NCBI GenBank assembly: GCA_041649015.1
Contig: JBAZNU010000003.1
Location: 1-64,000, forward strand
Direction: 5' to 3'
Length of the DNA stretch: 64,000 nt
Source of the DNA: Ignavibacteria bacterium
GTDB taxonomy: Bacteria > Bacteroidota > Ignavibacteria > Tepidaquicellales > Tepidaquicellaceae
The notes beneath the pieces were generated by a model. It saw only the letters and a program-made list of their open reading frames with translations. It did no database searches and was not told where the DNA came from. Position numbers and translations under genes: made by a program. Of this stretch, positions 1 to 6,658 are shown one piece after another (within the stretch, counting starts at the first letter, position 1; each line of letters opens with the position of its first letter).

Positions 1-59
1 ATGTCTTTAGAGACTACTAATGCTAAGACTACTGCGATTGCTAAGAAGAACTTTTTCAT
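1..59 (-). CDS. 5' end of a secreted protein gene (partial, runs off left edge)
   Basis: Reading leftward from an ATG at 59-57 the first 19 codons give MKKFFLAIAVVLALVVSKD, a basic start followed by a hydrophobic stretch, as in a Sec signal peptide. A GAAAGGT purine-rich ribosome-binding site lies about 8 bases upstream on the - strand. Only the signal peptide is inside the window, so the mature protein cannot be identified. A + strand frame also opens at base 1 but has no upstream context; the - strand reading has the better start signal. Confidence 0.5.
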   Translation of the reverse strand, partial: MKKFFLAIAVVLALVVSKD

Positions 60-465
60 TTTGTTACCTTTCAATTTATTTTTAATTTTTATTTTAATTT
101 TAAGTGTCTACATATCATATTACAAACACCGTGCCATAAAAATACTGCGAAAATAAACAAAAATCGAGGTTTCTTATTTACGTACTATAGTCATATCACT
201 ATGTATAAAGTAAGAAAACTATGTTTTTTGCTTCAAGCGTTAGTTTTAATCCACAAAGTGGGATTTTAGAATGAAGAAACTTGTGAGTTTCGTTTGAAGA
301 ACAGTTTTAATAGGATTAAACAAGCATTCTGCCTTTATAATAGTCGTAAAATAACAGTTTCTTAAAAGAAAAACAAACATCCTGAATATTGAGAAGCAAT
401 ATAATGTTGATTAAACATTAAATTAATCAAGTTCGAAGGAAGTCTGTAAATAGTAGTACGAAAAC

Positions 466-494
466 TATGCTTAAAGGAAACAATTTTAAGCATA
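466..494. repeat. Inverted repeat / hairpin, 10-bp perfect arms
   Basis: Arms TATGCTTAAA (466-475) and TTTAAGCATA (485-494) are perfect reverse complements separated by a 9-base loop. There is no T-run after the right arm, so it is not a standard intrinsic terminator. It lies about 230 bases upstream of the gene at 728. It may be an operator or a structured leader or small-RNA element. Confidence 0.5.
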
Positions 495-603
495 AACCAC
501 AATCAGGCAAAATCATTCTTTAGTGAAAAATAAAGACCTGATTAGAGTAAAGAATTTAGGTTACAAGGTAATAGGAGAAAATGAGAAAAATTTAGGGAGG
601 GTG

Positions 604-617
604 CGACAAGATTGTCG
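604..617. promoter_or_regulatory. Perfect 14-bp palindrome, candidate activator site
   Basis: CGACAA-GA-TTGTCG is a near-perfect dyad (6-bp arms, 2-base centre) in an otherwise AT-rich intergenic region. It lies about 50-60 bases upstream of the -24 element of the sigma-54-like promoter at 666-683. This is within the range where enhancer-binding proteins of sigma-54 promoters bind. Its role as an operator is inferred from position and symmetry. Confidence 0.4.
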
Positions 618-665
618 AGATGGGTATTTGTTCTCGTGATTTTGGGCTTATTTCGCATGTTTTGT

Positions 666-683
666 TTGGCACGCCATTTGACT
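666..683 (+). promoter_or_regulatory. Sigma-54 (RpoN)-like -24/-12 promoter
   Basis: TTGGCACG (666-673), four bases, then TTGACT (678-683). The family consensus is TGGCACG-N4-TTGC(A/T). The -24 GG and the spacing fit exactly; the -12 element has GA where GC is preferred. The predicted start is near 692, giving a leader of about 36 bases with an AAAGGGA ribosome-binding site before the ATG at 728. A dyad at 604-617 may be the activator site. Confidence 0.45.
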
Positions 684-727
684 GATGATAAGTAAAGTTA
701 ATAAATTTTAAATAAAGGGAAACAAAA

Positions 728-1261
728 ATGAAACTTTACATTAACATCGCAATTCTTCTGGTACTTATGAGCAGTGCATTATTTGCACAAAGAAATACTC
801 AAACAGACCCGATTACCGTAACTGGTAACGTAACTGAAGTTAATCACCCTATCGCTAATTTTACATCAACCGATGGTACTGTTTACCAGATTCACATGGG
901 ACCTTATTGGTATTGGTTGAATAATGGTTACAAACTTAACAACGAATCTGCAACAATTATTGGCTTGGTAAAAACTGTGGACGGCATTAACATGCTCTAT
1001 CCGAATGAAGTTACTCAAAATGGGACTTCAATCAAACTTGCTGACGAAAACGGTGTTCCGCTTTGGGCTGCTTACAAGAATAATAGCGGAAAAGGAAAAG
1101 GATGGAGAAATGGTAATAGAGGTAACTGCGGAAATTGTCCGAACTGTCCGGGATGTAATAGAGGAAACGGAAGATACAAATCAGACGATACTTCTAAAGA
1201 CAACACACAGAAAGGCTTCGGAAGAGGCTGGAGACAGAATTGTCCGTACAGAAACAAATAA
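728..1261 (+). CDS. Secreted Cys/Gly-rich hypothetical protein with a CxxCxxCxxC cluster
   Basis: 177 residues. Residues 1-20 form a signal peptide ending ALFA before Gln21. Residues 27-115 look like a small beta-rich domain rich in aromatic residues (GPYWYW at 58-63), with an OB-fold-like feel that I cannot assign. The tail from 120 is Gly/Asn/Arg-rich and carries Cys134, Cys137, Cys140 and Cys143 in a strict CxxC series, plus Cys172. This could bind a metal or an iron-sulfur cluster in the periplasm or outside the cell; that is inference. The start has AAAGGGA upstream, and a sigma-54-like promoter precedes it. It is followed by a bidirectional terminator at 1358. Confidence 0.75.
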   Translation: MKLYINIAILLVLMSSALFAQRNTQTDPITVTGNVTEVNHPIANFTSTDGTVYQIHMGPYWYWLNNGYKLNNESATIIGLVKTVDGINMLYPNEVTQNGTSIKLADENGVPLWAAYKNNSGKGKGWRNGNRGNCGNCPNCPGCNRGNGRYKSDDTSKDNTQKGFGRGWRQNCPYRNK

Positions 1262-1357
1262 GAACTTTAGCTTTCTCAAATCAAGCTTGCAGTGTATATA
1301 AGCCAAAGAATAAAAAGTGCATCACAGAAAATAATAAAGTAATCTAAAAAATTAATA

Positions 1358-1385
1358 AGAGGTGCAATTCCACGCACCTCTTTTA
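1358..1385. terminator. Bidirectional intrinsic terminator
   Basis: AGAGGTGC (1358-1365) and GCACCTCT (1374-1381) form an 8-bp GC-containing stem with an 8-base loop, followed by TTTT on the + strand. On the opposite strand the stem is followed by a TTATTAATTTTTT run. It sits between the converging genes at 728 and 2075 and probably ends both transcripts. Confidence 0.8.
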
Positions 1386-2075
1386 TTTTTGAGTTTTAGT
1401 AATTGCGCTCTTTGCAAGTTCATCTACTCGCTCGTTCCAGTAAATCCCTGTGTGGCTGGGGACTTTTATCCATTCAATGTTTATGGTTTGCTTGCTCATG
1501 AAATCCTGATAGTATTTTGTTGAGACGAGGTTTGCTTTCCATTTTCCTGCCGCCCAATACTTTAAACCGTTGTAGTCATAGTAAAGTCTTATTTTCCGAA
1601 TCTTGTTTTCGTTGCAGTAATCGATTGCTTTTATTACCGCCTTCATCTCTCCGGTTATCTGGTTTGAACTCTTTACTTTTGAAGTGTCAACAAGCCCGCT
1701 TAATTCTTTTATTACTTTTCCGTTTTTTCTGATGATAGTAGCGTAAGATGTTTTACTGTTGAAGTATGAACCGTCAACATCTATTTCATAACCCTTGTTT
1801 GTATATATCCCGTCTTCGGTAACGGATATATCAATACTACTTAAAAGCTCCTTAATCTCTGCTCGGATCGTCTTCTCTTTTATTTCATGAAAACCGAGTT
1901 TAAATCCCTTCTTTTTGGGGCTGTAATACAGATTTATAATGCCTATACCTTCTACTTCGATTTTTGCACTGTATTCCCTGAATGAATCATCGTCCATGGA
2001 TGACGGAAACCCCGCTTCTATAAGCGTTTCAAGGATTTTCCAGCTTTGTTCCTCGAGTATTTTACGGTTTTTCAT
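1383..2075 (-). CDS. RNase H-like protein with an extra N-terminal domain
   Basis: 230 residues from the ATG at 2075 (an in-frame TTG five codons upstream is a weaker alternative). The C-terminal half (about 95-225) is a type 1 RNase H fold: Asp101 in DGS, Glu143 in TGEMKAV, Asp167 in YYDYNG, His208 in PSHTG and Asp218 in RVDELAK supply the four acidic residues and the His of the active site. It should cut RNA in RNA-DNA hybrids. The first 90 residues are not the usual viroplasmin or HBD hybrid-binding domain that I can recognise. The gene is monocistronic and converges on the Cys-rich secreted gene. Confidence 0.85.
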   Translation of the reverse strand: MKNRKILEEQSWKILETLIEAGFPSSMDDDSFREYSAKIEVEGIGIINLYYSPKKKGFKLGFHEIKEKTIRAEIKELLSSIDISVTEDGIYTNKGYEIDVDGSYFNSKTSYATIIRKNGKVIKELSGLVDTSKVKSSNQITGEMKAVIKAIDYCNENKIRKIRLYYDYNGLKYWAAGKWKANLVSTKYYQDFMSKQTINIEWIKVPSHTGIYWNERVDELAKSAITKTQK

Positions 2076-2188
2076 AATGTAAGTTAGCAATTACACAATT
2101 ACAATAAAATGTTATTCAAATATTCAATTGAATATCAAAAGCAAATAGACTATTTTGAAATAATATTTTATAAAATTTATTCTAAAAA

Positions 2189-2902
2189 ATGAAACTGACA
2201 AAAAATCTAATCGCCGGAGTAATTCTTGTATTGTTAGTTTTATCCATCTCATCGTGTGACAAAAAAGAAGACCAGCAGGCTCTTTTACAACAGCAGGAAC
2301 AGTTTGCGAATAAAGACAAAGAGCTGAAGGACAAGGAAGATTTTCTGAAAATTAAAGAGGAACAGTTAAGGCAGTGGGAAGAAAGGCTTAAGCAGATTGA
2401 TTCCACGCTTGTTTCGTCGGGAAGCCTGTCTGGAACGACATTGCAGGACACTTCAAAGACGGTAACGATTCCGACTTCAAAAGATTCCGCAAAGGTTAAA
2501 GAAAAATCTTCGAAGCAAAAGAAAATGGAGGAAAAGGAAAAAGAGCTGAACAAGCGTCTCGACAATCCGAAGGTAGCCATAAATGATTATCTTGAATACA
2601 TAAAGCGCGGCGTCGACGACTCAAAGACTTTCGACGCTAACATGAAGAAAGCGAGCGAGGTATGGGATAACCGCAGTACTGACAGCTTTAAGAAGAACTA
2701 CAAGAGCACGAAGAAATTCGTGATAACGGAAGAACCGAAAGTTGTATCGCAGAAGGGCGGGTCGGCTGTTGTGAAGGTTAAAGTAAAGCAGACAATGGTC
2801 GGTGCTGACGGCAAGGAGGTTGAAAAGGCGAGCGAAATAAGTTACACACTTCGTGCCGATAAGAACGGAAAATGGAAGATTAAAACAAATGTAGTTAAAT
2901 AA
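2189..2902 (+). CDS. Lipoprotein with coiled coil and NTF2-like C-terminal domain
   Basis: 237 residues. The N-terminal hydrophobic segment ends in a lipobox (SISSC, Cys at about 23), so it should be lipid-anchored. Residues 25-70 are Gln/Glu/Lys-rich and predicted coiled coil, followed by a Ser/Thr linker and a second charged segment. From about 130 the pattern (NDYLEYIKRG, then alternating beta strands ending in GKWKI) resembles NTF2/SnoaL-like domains of small periplasmic proteins. No catalytic residues are evident. It precedes sucD by 15 bases and may be the first gene of the long + strand cluster. Its function is unknown. Confidence 0.75.
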   Translation: MKLTKNLIAGVILVLLVLSISSCDKKEDQQALLQQQEQFANKDKELKDKEDFLKIKEEQLRQWEERLKQIDSTLVSSGSLSGTTLQDTSKTVTIPTSKDSAKVKEKSSKQKKMEEKEKELNKRLDNPKVAINDYLEYIKRGVDDSKTFDANMKKASEVWDNRSTDSFKKNYKSTKKFVITEEPKVVSQKGGSAVVKVKVKQTMVGADGKEVEKASEISYTLRADKNGKWKIKTNVVK

Positions 2903-2917
2903 AAATATTATTTTAAC

Positions 2918-3913
2918 ATGAGCATATTAGTAAATAAAAGGTCGAGAGTTCTCGTACAGGGTATTACGGGTTCTGAAGGGACATTCCACACAACACAGAT
3001 GATAGAGTACGGAACTAATGTTGTTGCAGGGGTAACACCCGGTAAAGGTGGTACGTTGTTCAACGATTCGGTTCCAATATTTAATACAGCAAAAGAGGCA
3101 GTTGCCGCAACAAAAGCAAATGTTTCCGTTATTTTTGTTCCTGCTGGATTTGCCGCAGACGCAATCATTGAAGCAGTTAATTCAGGGATTAATCTTGTTG
3201 TATGCATAACCGAGGGTATTCCCGCGAAGGATATGGTCAATATTTATGATTATGTTCAAAGCCAAAATAAAGACGGACGTAGCGTTAGATTTATAGGACC
3301 AAACTGCCCGGGTATAATCAGTCCGGGCGAATGTAAAATTGGTATCATGCCGGGATTTATTCACAAGAAAGGAAGAGTCGGTGTTATTTCGAGAAGCGGA
3401 ACTCTTACTTACGAAGCAGTTGACCAGTTGACAAAACTTGGTATAGGCCAATCAACTTGTATTGGAATCGGCGGCGACCCGGTTATTGGAACAAGGTTTA
3501 TTGATGCGATTAAACTTTTTAATGAGGATAAAGATACCGACGCTATAGTAATGATAGGTGAGATAGGCGGAAATGCCGAAGAAGAAGCTGCTTACTTTAT
3601 TAAAAAGCATGTTAAAAAACCTGTTGTCGGATTTATTGCCGGTAGAACAGCCCCCCCTGGACGCAGGATGGGTCACGCAGGAGCTATCATCGCAGGAGGT
3701 AAAGGAACCGCTGCGGAAAAAATGGCTGTATTGAAAGAATGCGGTATTCATGTTGTTGAGTCTCCTGCTGATATTGGCAAGACAATGCAGGTGGCTCTTG
3801 AAAAGATAAAGATTAAAAAAGGGAATAAGAAGATTAAGAAAGCAGTTAAGAAAGAAGCCAAAAAAGTAACTAAAGTTTTGAAGAAAGCCGCAAAAAAAGT
3901 AAATAAGAAATAA
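2918..3913 (+). CDS. sucD: Succinyl-CoA ligase (ADP/GDP-forming) alpha subunit
   Basis: Catalyses succinyl-CoA + NDP + Pi to succinate + CoA + NTP in the TCA cycle, together with the SucC beta subunit. The CoA-binding domain has GITGSEGTFHT at residues 15-25. The phospho-acceptor His is His253 in RRMGHAGAI, followed by GGKGTAAEK. At 331 residues it is about 35 longer than usual because of a strongly basic tail (297-331, mostly Lys with Ala/Val), absent from typical SucD. No sucC lies beside it. The folB gene starts 4 bases after its stop codon. Confidence 0.95.
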   Translation: MSILVNKRSRVLVQGITGSEGTFHTTQMIEYGTNVVAGVTPGKGGTLFNDSVPIFNTAKEAVAATKANVSVIFVPAGFAADAIIEAVNSGINLVVCITEGIPAKDMVNIYDYVQSQNKDGRSVRFIGPNCPGIISPGECKIGIMPGFIHKKGRVGVISRSGTLTYEAVDQLTKLGIGQSTCIGIGGDPVIGTRFIDAIKLFNEDKDTDAIVMIGEIGGNAEEEAAYFIKKHVKKPVVGFIAGRTAPPGRRMGHAGAIIAGGKGTAAEKMAVLKECGIHVVESPADIGKTMQVALEKIKIKKGNKKIKKAVKKEAKKVTKVLKKAAKKVNKK

Positions 3914-3917
3914 TTTA

Positions 3918-4283
3918 TTGAAACTGACAACCATTAAGATAAATAACGCTAAGTTCTTTGCGTATCATGGTGACCTTGAACATGAAAAGGTTTTCGGCAA
4001 CCAGTTTGAAGTTGATATTGAAATGATTTGCGACCTGAGCGGACTCCTGGATTCAGATAAACTTAGTAAAACGGTAAACTATCTTGCTGTTTATAACCTT
4101 GTTAAAGAAATATTTAACAAAGAAAAGTTTAACCTTGTTGAAACAGCAAACATTAAAGTTTGTGAGGCAATTCTCGCTAACTTTTCTCTGGTTCAGAAGG
4201 TTATCGTTAAGATAAGAAAACCAAACGCTCCGTTGGGTATCATTGATTCGGTCGAGGTAATTAATGAATTGAGAAGGAATTGA
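3918..4283 (+). CDS. folB: Dihydroneopterin aldolase
   Basis: 121 residues, the normal length. It converts dihydroneopterin to 6-hydroxymethyl-dihydropterin and glycolaldehyde in folate synthesis. The signature FFAYHGDLEHEKVFGNQF at about residues 13-30 matches the family G-Y-H-G-x3-E-x4-G-Q-F pattern, and the C-terminal half has the KIRKPNAP strand that completes the tunnel fold. The start is TTG at 3918, four bases after the sucD stop; no ATG fits the N-terminus. It overlaps folK, the next enzyme of the pathway, by four bases. Confidence 0.93.
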   Translation: MKLTTIKINNAKFFAYHGDLEHEKVFGNQFEVDIEMICDLSGLLDSDKLSKTVNYLAVYNLVKEIFNKEKFNLVETANIKVCEAILANFSLVQKVIVKIRKPNAPLGIIDSVEVINELRRN

Positions 4284-4771
4284 CACCCGATGTCTTTCTG
4301 GGGCTTGGCTCCAATATTAACGACAGATTAAAGTATTTAGAAACCGCAGCTTCTCTTATAGGAAGCTGCAGTAATATTCAAACAGTTTGCGTTTCATCTG
4401 TTTATGAAACTGAACCATGGGGAGTTAAAGAGCAAAACAAGTTTCTGAACATGGTATTAAAAGTTAACTCTCATTTTACTCCTGATGAGTTGATGGTTTT
4501 TGTAAAAGATATTGAAATGAAAGCTGGACGCAAGGTAAGAAAGAAATGGTTTGAAAGAGAGATTGATATTGACATTCTGTTCTTCGGAAATAAGGTGCTG
4601 GAAAACGATATTCTTTCAATACCGCATAAAGAAGTCCAAAACAGAAGGTTCGTACTCGTTCCAATGTGCGAAATAAGCGAAAGTTTTGTTCATCCTGTTT
4701 TAAATAAAACGATGTCAGAATTGCTTGAATTAACAAAAGATATTTCAGAAGTTTCTATTTATAAAATTTAA
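4280..4771 (+). CDS. folK: 2-amino-4-hydroxy-6-hydroxymethyldihydropteridine pyrophosphokinase
   Basis: 163 residues. It transfers pyrophosphate from ATP to 6-hydroxymethyl-dihydropterin, the step after FolB. Visible motifs are LGLGSNINDR at the N-terminus, EREIDIDILFFG (the two Asp residues binding Mg-ATP) and PHKEVQNRRFVLVPM. The start is TTG at 4280 inside a TTGA overlap with the folB stop, with AGAAGGAA just upstream; translational coupling is likely. The deoxynucleoside kinase gene follows after five bases, a neighbourhood I recall from Bacteroidetes relatives. Confidence 0.95.
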   Translation: MTPDVFLGLGSNINDRLKYLETAASLIGSCSNIQTVCVSSVYETEPWGVKEQNKFLNMVLKVNSHFTPDELMVFVKDIEMKAGRKVRKKWFEREIDIDILFFGNKVLENDILSIPHKEVQNRRFVLVPMCEISESFVHPVLNKTMSELLELTKDISEVSIYKI

Positions 4772-4776
4772 AGTTA

Positions 4777-5439
4777 TTGTCGTCACCACATATTAAATAC
4801 ATTGCAATCGAAGGTGTCATCGGAGCGGGTAAAACTACCCTTGCGAAAATGCTTGCTAAAAAGATGAATGCTAACCTTGTATTGGAGAGTTATGAAGATA
4901 ACCCCTTTCTTGAAAAATTTTACAAGAACCCCCGTAGATACGCTCTCCACACTCAAATGTATTTCCTTATGTCGAGATACAAACAACTTCTTGAACTTAG
5001 ACAGGATGACCTTTTCCACGAGTACATCGTCTCTGATTACATTTTCGAAAAAGATAAGATATTTGCTTATCTTAATCTTGCTGACGATGAGCTTGAACTT
5101 TACGAAAGAATGGTTTCCTTTATTGAGAGAAACCTTAAAAAACCCGACCTTGTGATTTACCTCCAGTCAACCGTGGAAAGACTTATGGCAAACATTAACA
5201 AACGGGGAAGAACCGCAGAAAAGAATATGAGCGAAACTTATATTTCAGATTTAAACGAAGCGTACAACTATTTCTTCTTCAGGTTCAAAGCTTCAAGAGT
5301 TATGATTGTGAACGCAACCGAAATGGATTTTGTAAACAATGTAAATGATTTCAATGACTTGGTTTCTGAAATAATGAAACCGGAACATGGCAATATTGAA
5401 TACTTCAATCCTTCTGTAAAGAAAGCCGCAGGAAGATAA
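4777..5439 (+). CDS. Deoxynucleoside kinase (deoxyadenosine/deoxyguanosine kinase family)
   Basis: 220 residues. It phosphorylates deoxynucleosides with ATP for nucleotide salvage. A P-loop GVIGAGKTT lies at about residues 13-21. SDYIFEKDKIFA in the middle and NKRGRTAEKN (LID region, Arg-rich) are typical of the bacterial dGK/dAK group rather than thymidine kinase. The start codon is TTG at 4777. The position directly after folK suggests co-expression of pterin and nucleotide salvage functions. Substrate preference cannot be read from the sequence. Confidence 0.9.
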   Translation: MSSPHIKYIAIEGVIGAGKTTLAKMLAKKMNANLVLESYEDNPFLEKFYKNPRRYALHTQMYFLMSRYKQLLELRQDDLFHEYIVSDYIFEKDKIFAYLNLADDELELYERMVSFIERNLKKPDLVIYLQSTVERLMANINKRGRTAEKNMSETYISDLNEAYNYFFFRFKASRVMIVNATEMDFVNNVNDFNDLVSEIMKPEHGNIEYFNPSVKKAAGR

Positions 5440-5625
5440 ATGCTTAAGTTCATCTGGTACCTGTTTCTATTCTATTTTATCTTCTATCTTGTTAAATTAT
5501 TATTTAGATTATATAAAAACGCTAAGAATAAATCATCAGGCATTGTAAAACCCCCTGTCGAAAACAAGAGGAAATCCGAAATTGATAAGGATAAAGTTGT
5601 TGATGCACACTATGAAGACCTCTGA
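5440..5625 (+). CDS. Small single-pass membrane protein (DUF4834-like)
   Basis: 61 residues. A hydrophobic aromatic segment (about 4-24) is followed by a Lys-rich cytosolic tail ending VDAHYEDL. This layout of one N-terminal helix and a short acidic terminus matches the small DUF4834-type proteins of Bacteroidetes; the assignment rests on layout only. The ATG directly abuts the stop of the kinase gene upstream, and the end overlaps the start of the glycosyltransferase gene, so it is embedded in the operon. Confidence 0.7.
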   Translation: MLKFIWYLFLFYFIFYLVKLLFRLYKNAKNKSSGIVKPPVENKRKSEIDKDKVVDAHYEDL

Positions 5626-6655
5626 TACACCTTTCGGTAAAGTTAAGAATATATTAATAGTTCGGCAGCACCATCAGCTCGGCGATATGCTCTGCGCACT
5701 CCCAATGTTTGCAGCAATTCGCAAAAAGTTTCCTCATGCTCACGTTACCCTTATTGCTTCACCTGTCAGTTATGAAGTGCTAAATAGTAAAGCAAATCCT
5801 TATATAAATCAGGTAATTAATTACAACAAACAAAGCGTTCATTCGCTTCTGGATTTTTTCAATCAGCTGTTTTCCCGCAAGTATGATGTAGGGATAGTGC
5901 CTTCAACAGCATCAATATCGCGTACATCGCATTACATTAATTTTATTTCAGGTGCAAAAGTACGCGTCGGGGCGGAGAGTGTTGAGAATAAGATTAATAA
6001 ATCTGCAAACCTTCTGACGGTAAAGAAAAAGTTTTTCTGGGATGAGCAGAAGCTTCATCAAACGGAGAGAAATCTTGATGTTGTAAGACTTATAGGCTGC
6101 GATCTCTCTTTGGAGGAGAAGAAAAACGTAAGGATTTTTCTTGATAAAAAAGAGGAGTCGTATGCAGAGCGGTATTTTGAGAATAATTTCCCGGATAAAT
6201 CAAAACCCGTGTTTGCGTTTCATGCGGGTGCGGCAAAGGTTCAGAACAGATGGAATAAAGATAATTTCGTGAAACTTATTCTTATGCTTCACAAAAAATA
6301 TAATCCTTACATTGTGTTTACTTCGGGTTTGATAGACGGAGAAATAAACAGTTATATCCGGCACAAGCTAAAAAATCATTCAGTTGACTCGGAGATTATG
6401 TATAAAATTCAAATAAGGAAAGTTGCTTCAATATTAAGACGCGTAACGCTTTATCTTAGCAACGACACGGGTCCGATGCATGTTGCTGCATACGTTAACG
6501 CAAGAGTAATAGGATTGTTCGGACCGACAAAGGGATATGAATGGGGACCCATTAATCCGCAGGGAACATTCATTCAGTCAGACACGGAAAACATAGATGA
6601 TATTCCCTCTGACACTGTGTATAATTTTATAAACAATTATTTAAATAAACAGTAA
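5612..6655 (+). CDS. Glycosyltransferase family 9 (heptosyltransferase-like)
   Basis: 347 residues from the ATG at 5612; TTG 5582 and ATG 5603 are alternative starts. The N-terminal Rossmann domain has ILIVRQHHQLGDMLCALP, with the Gly-Asp pair where GT9 enzymes hold the acceptor. The C-terminal domain has SNDTGPMHVA and GLFGPT, the nucleotide-sugar site. The family adds heptose or related sugars to lipopolysaccharide core. It overlaps the small membrane protein gene by 14 bases and precedes ppx by three. A second GT9 lies at 62271. The true sugar donor is unknown. Confidence 0.88.
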   Translation: MKTSDTPFGKVKNILIVRQHHQLGDMLCALPMFAAIRKKFPHAHVTLIASPVSYEVLNSKANPYINQVINYNKQSVHSLLDFFNQLFSRKYDVGIVPSTASISRTSHYINFISGAKVRVGAESVENKINKSANLLTVKKKFFWDEQKLHQTERNLDVVRLIGCDLSLEEKKNVRIFLDKKEESYAERYFENNFPDKSKPVFAFHAGAAKVQNRWNKDNFVKLILMLHKKYNPYIVFTSGLIDGEINSYIRHKLKNHSVDSEIMYKIQIRKVASILRRVTLYLSNDTGPMHVAAYVNARVIGLFGPTKGYEWGPINPQGTFIQSDTENIDDIPSDTVYNFINNYLNKQ

Positions 6656-6658
6656 ACA

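Larger units (their letters stand above)
60..727. other. Intergenic region of about 670 bases between divergent secreted-protein genes
   Basis: No convincing coding frame. It is AT-rich and holds, from left to right: the 5' leader of the leftward gene, a 10-bp-arm hairpin (466-494), a 14-bp palindrome (604-617) and a sigma-54-like promoter (666-683) in front of the gene at 728. The length, well beyond what a simple promoter needs, leaves room for a small RNA or several regulator sites, but I see no known RNA family. Confidence 0.6.

Noticed and set aside
1..156. A + strand open frame of about 51 codons beginning at base 1
   Set aside because: No upstream context, hydrophobic low-complexity translation, and it is antisense to a signal-peptide start with a good ribosome-binding site.
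3806..3913. Frameshift explaining the Lys-rich end of SucD
   Set aside because: The reading frame is continuous, the tail is purely basic, and folB starts right after the stop, so it appears to be a genuine extension.
5582..5611. Earlier TTG start for the first GT9 gene
   Set aside because: It would increase the overlap with the small membrane protein gene and adds residues outside the GT9 fold; ATG 5612 gives a normal N-terminus.
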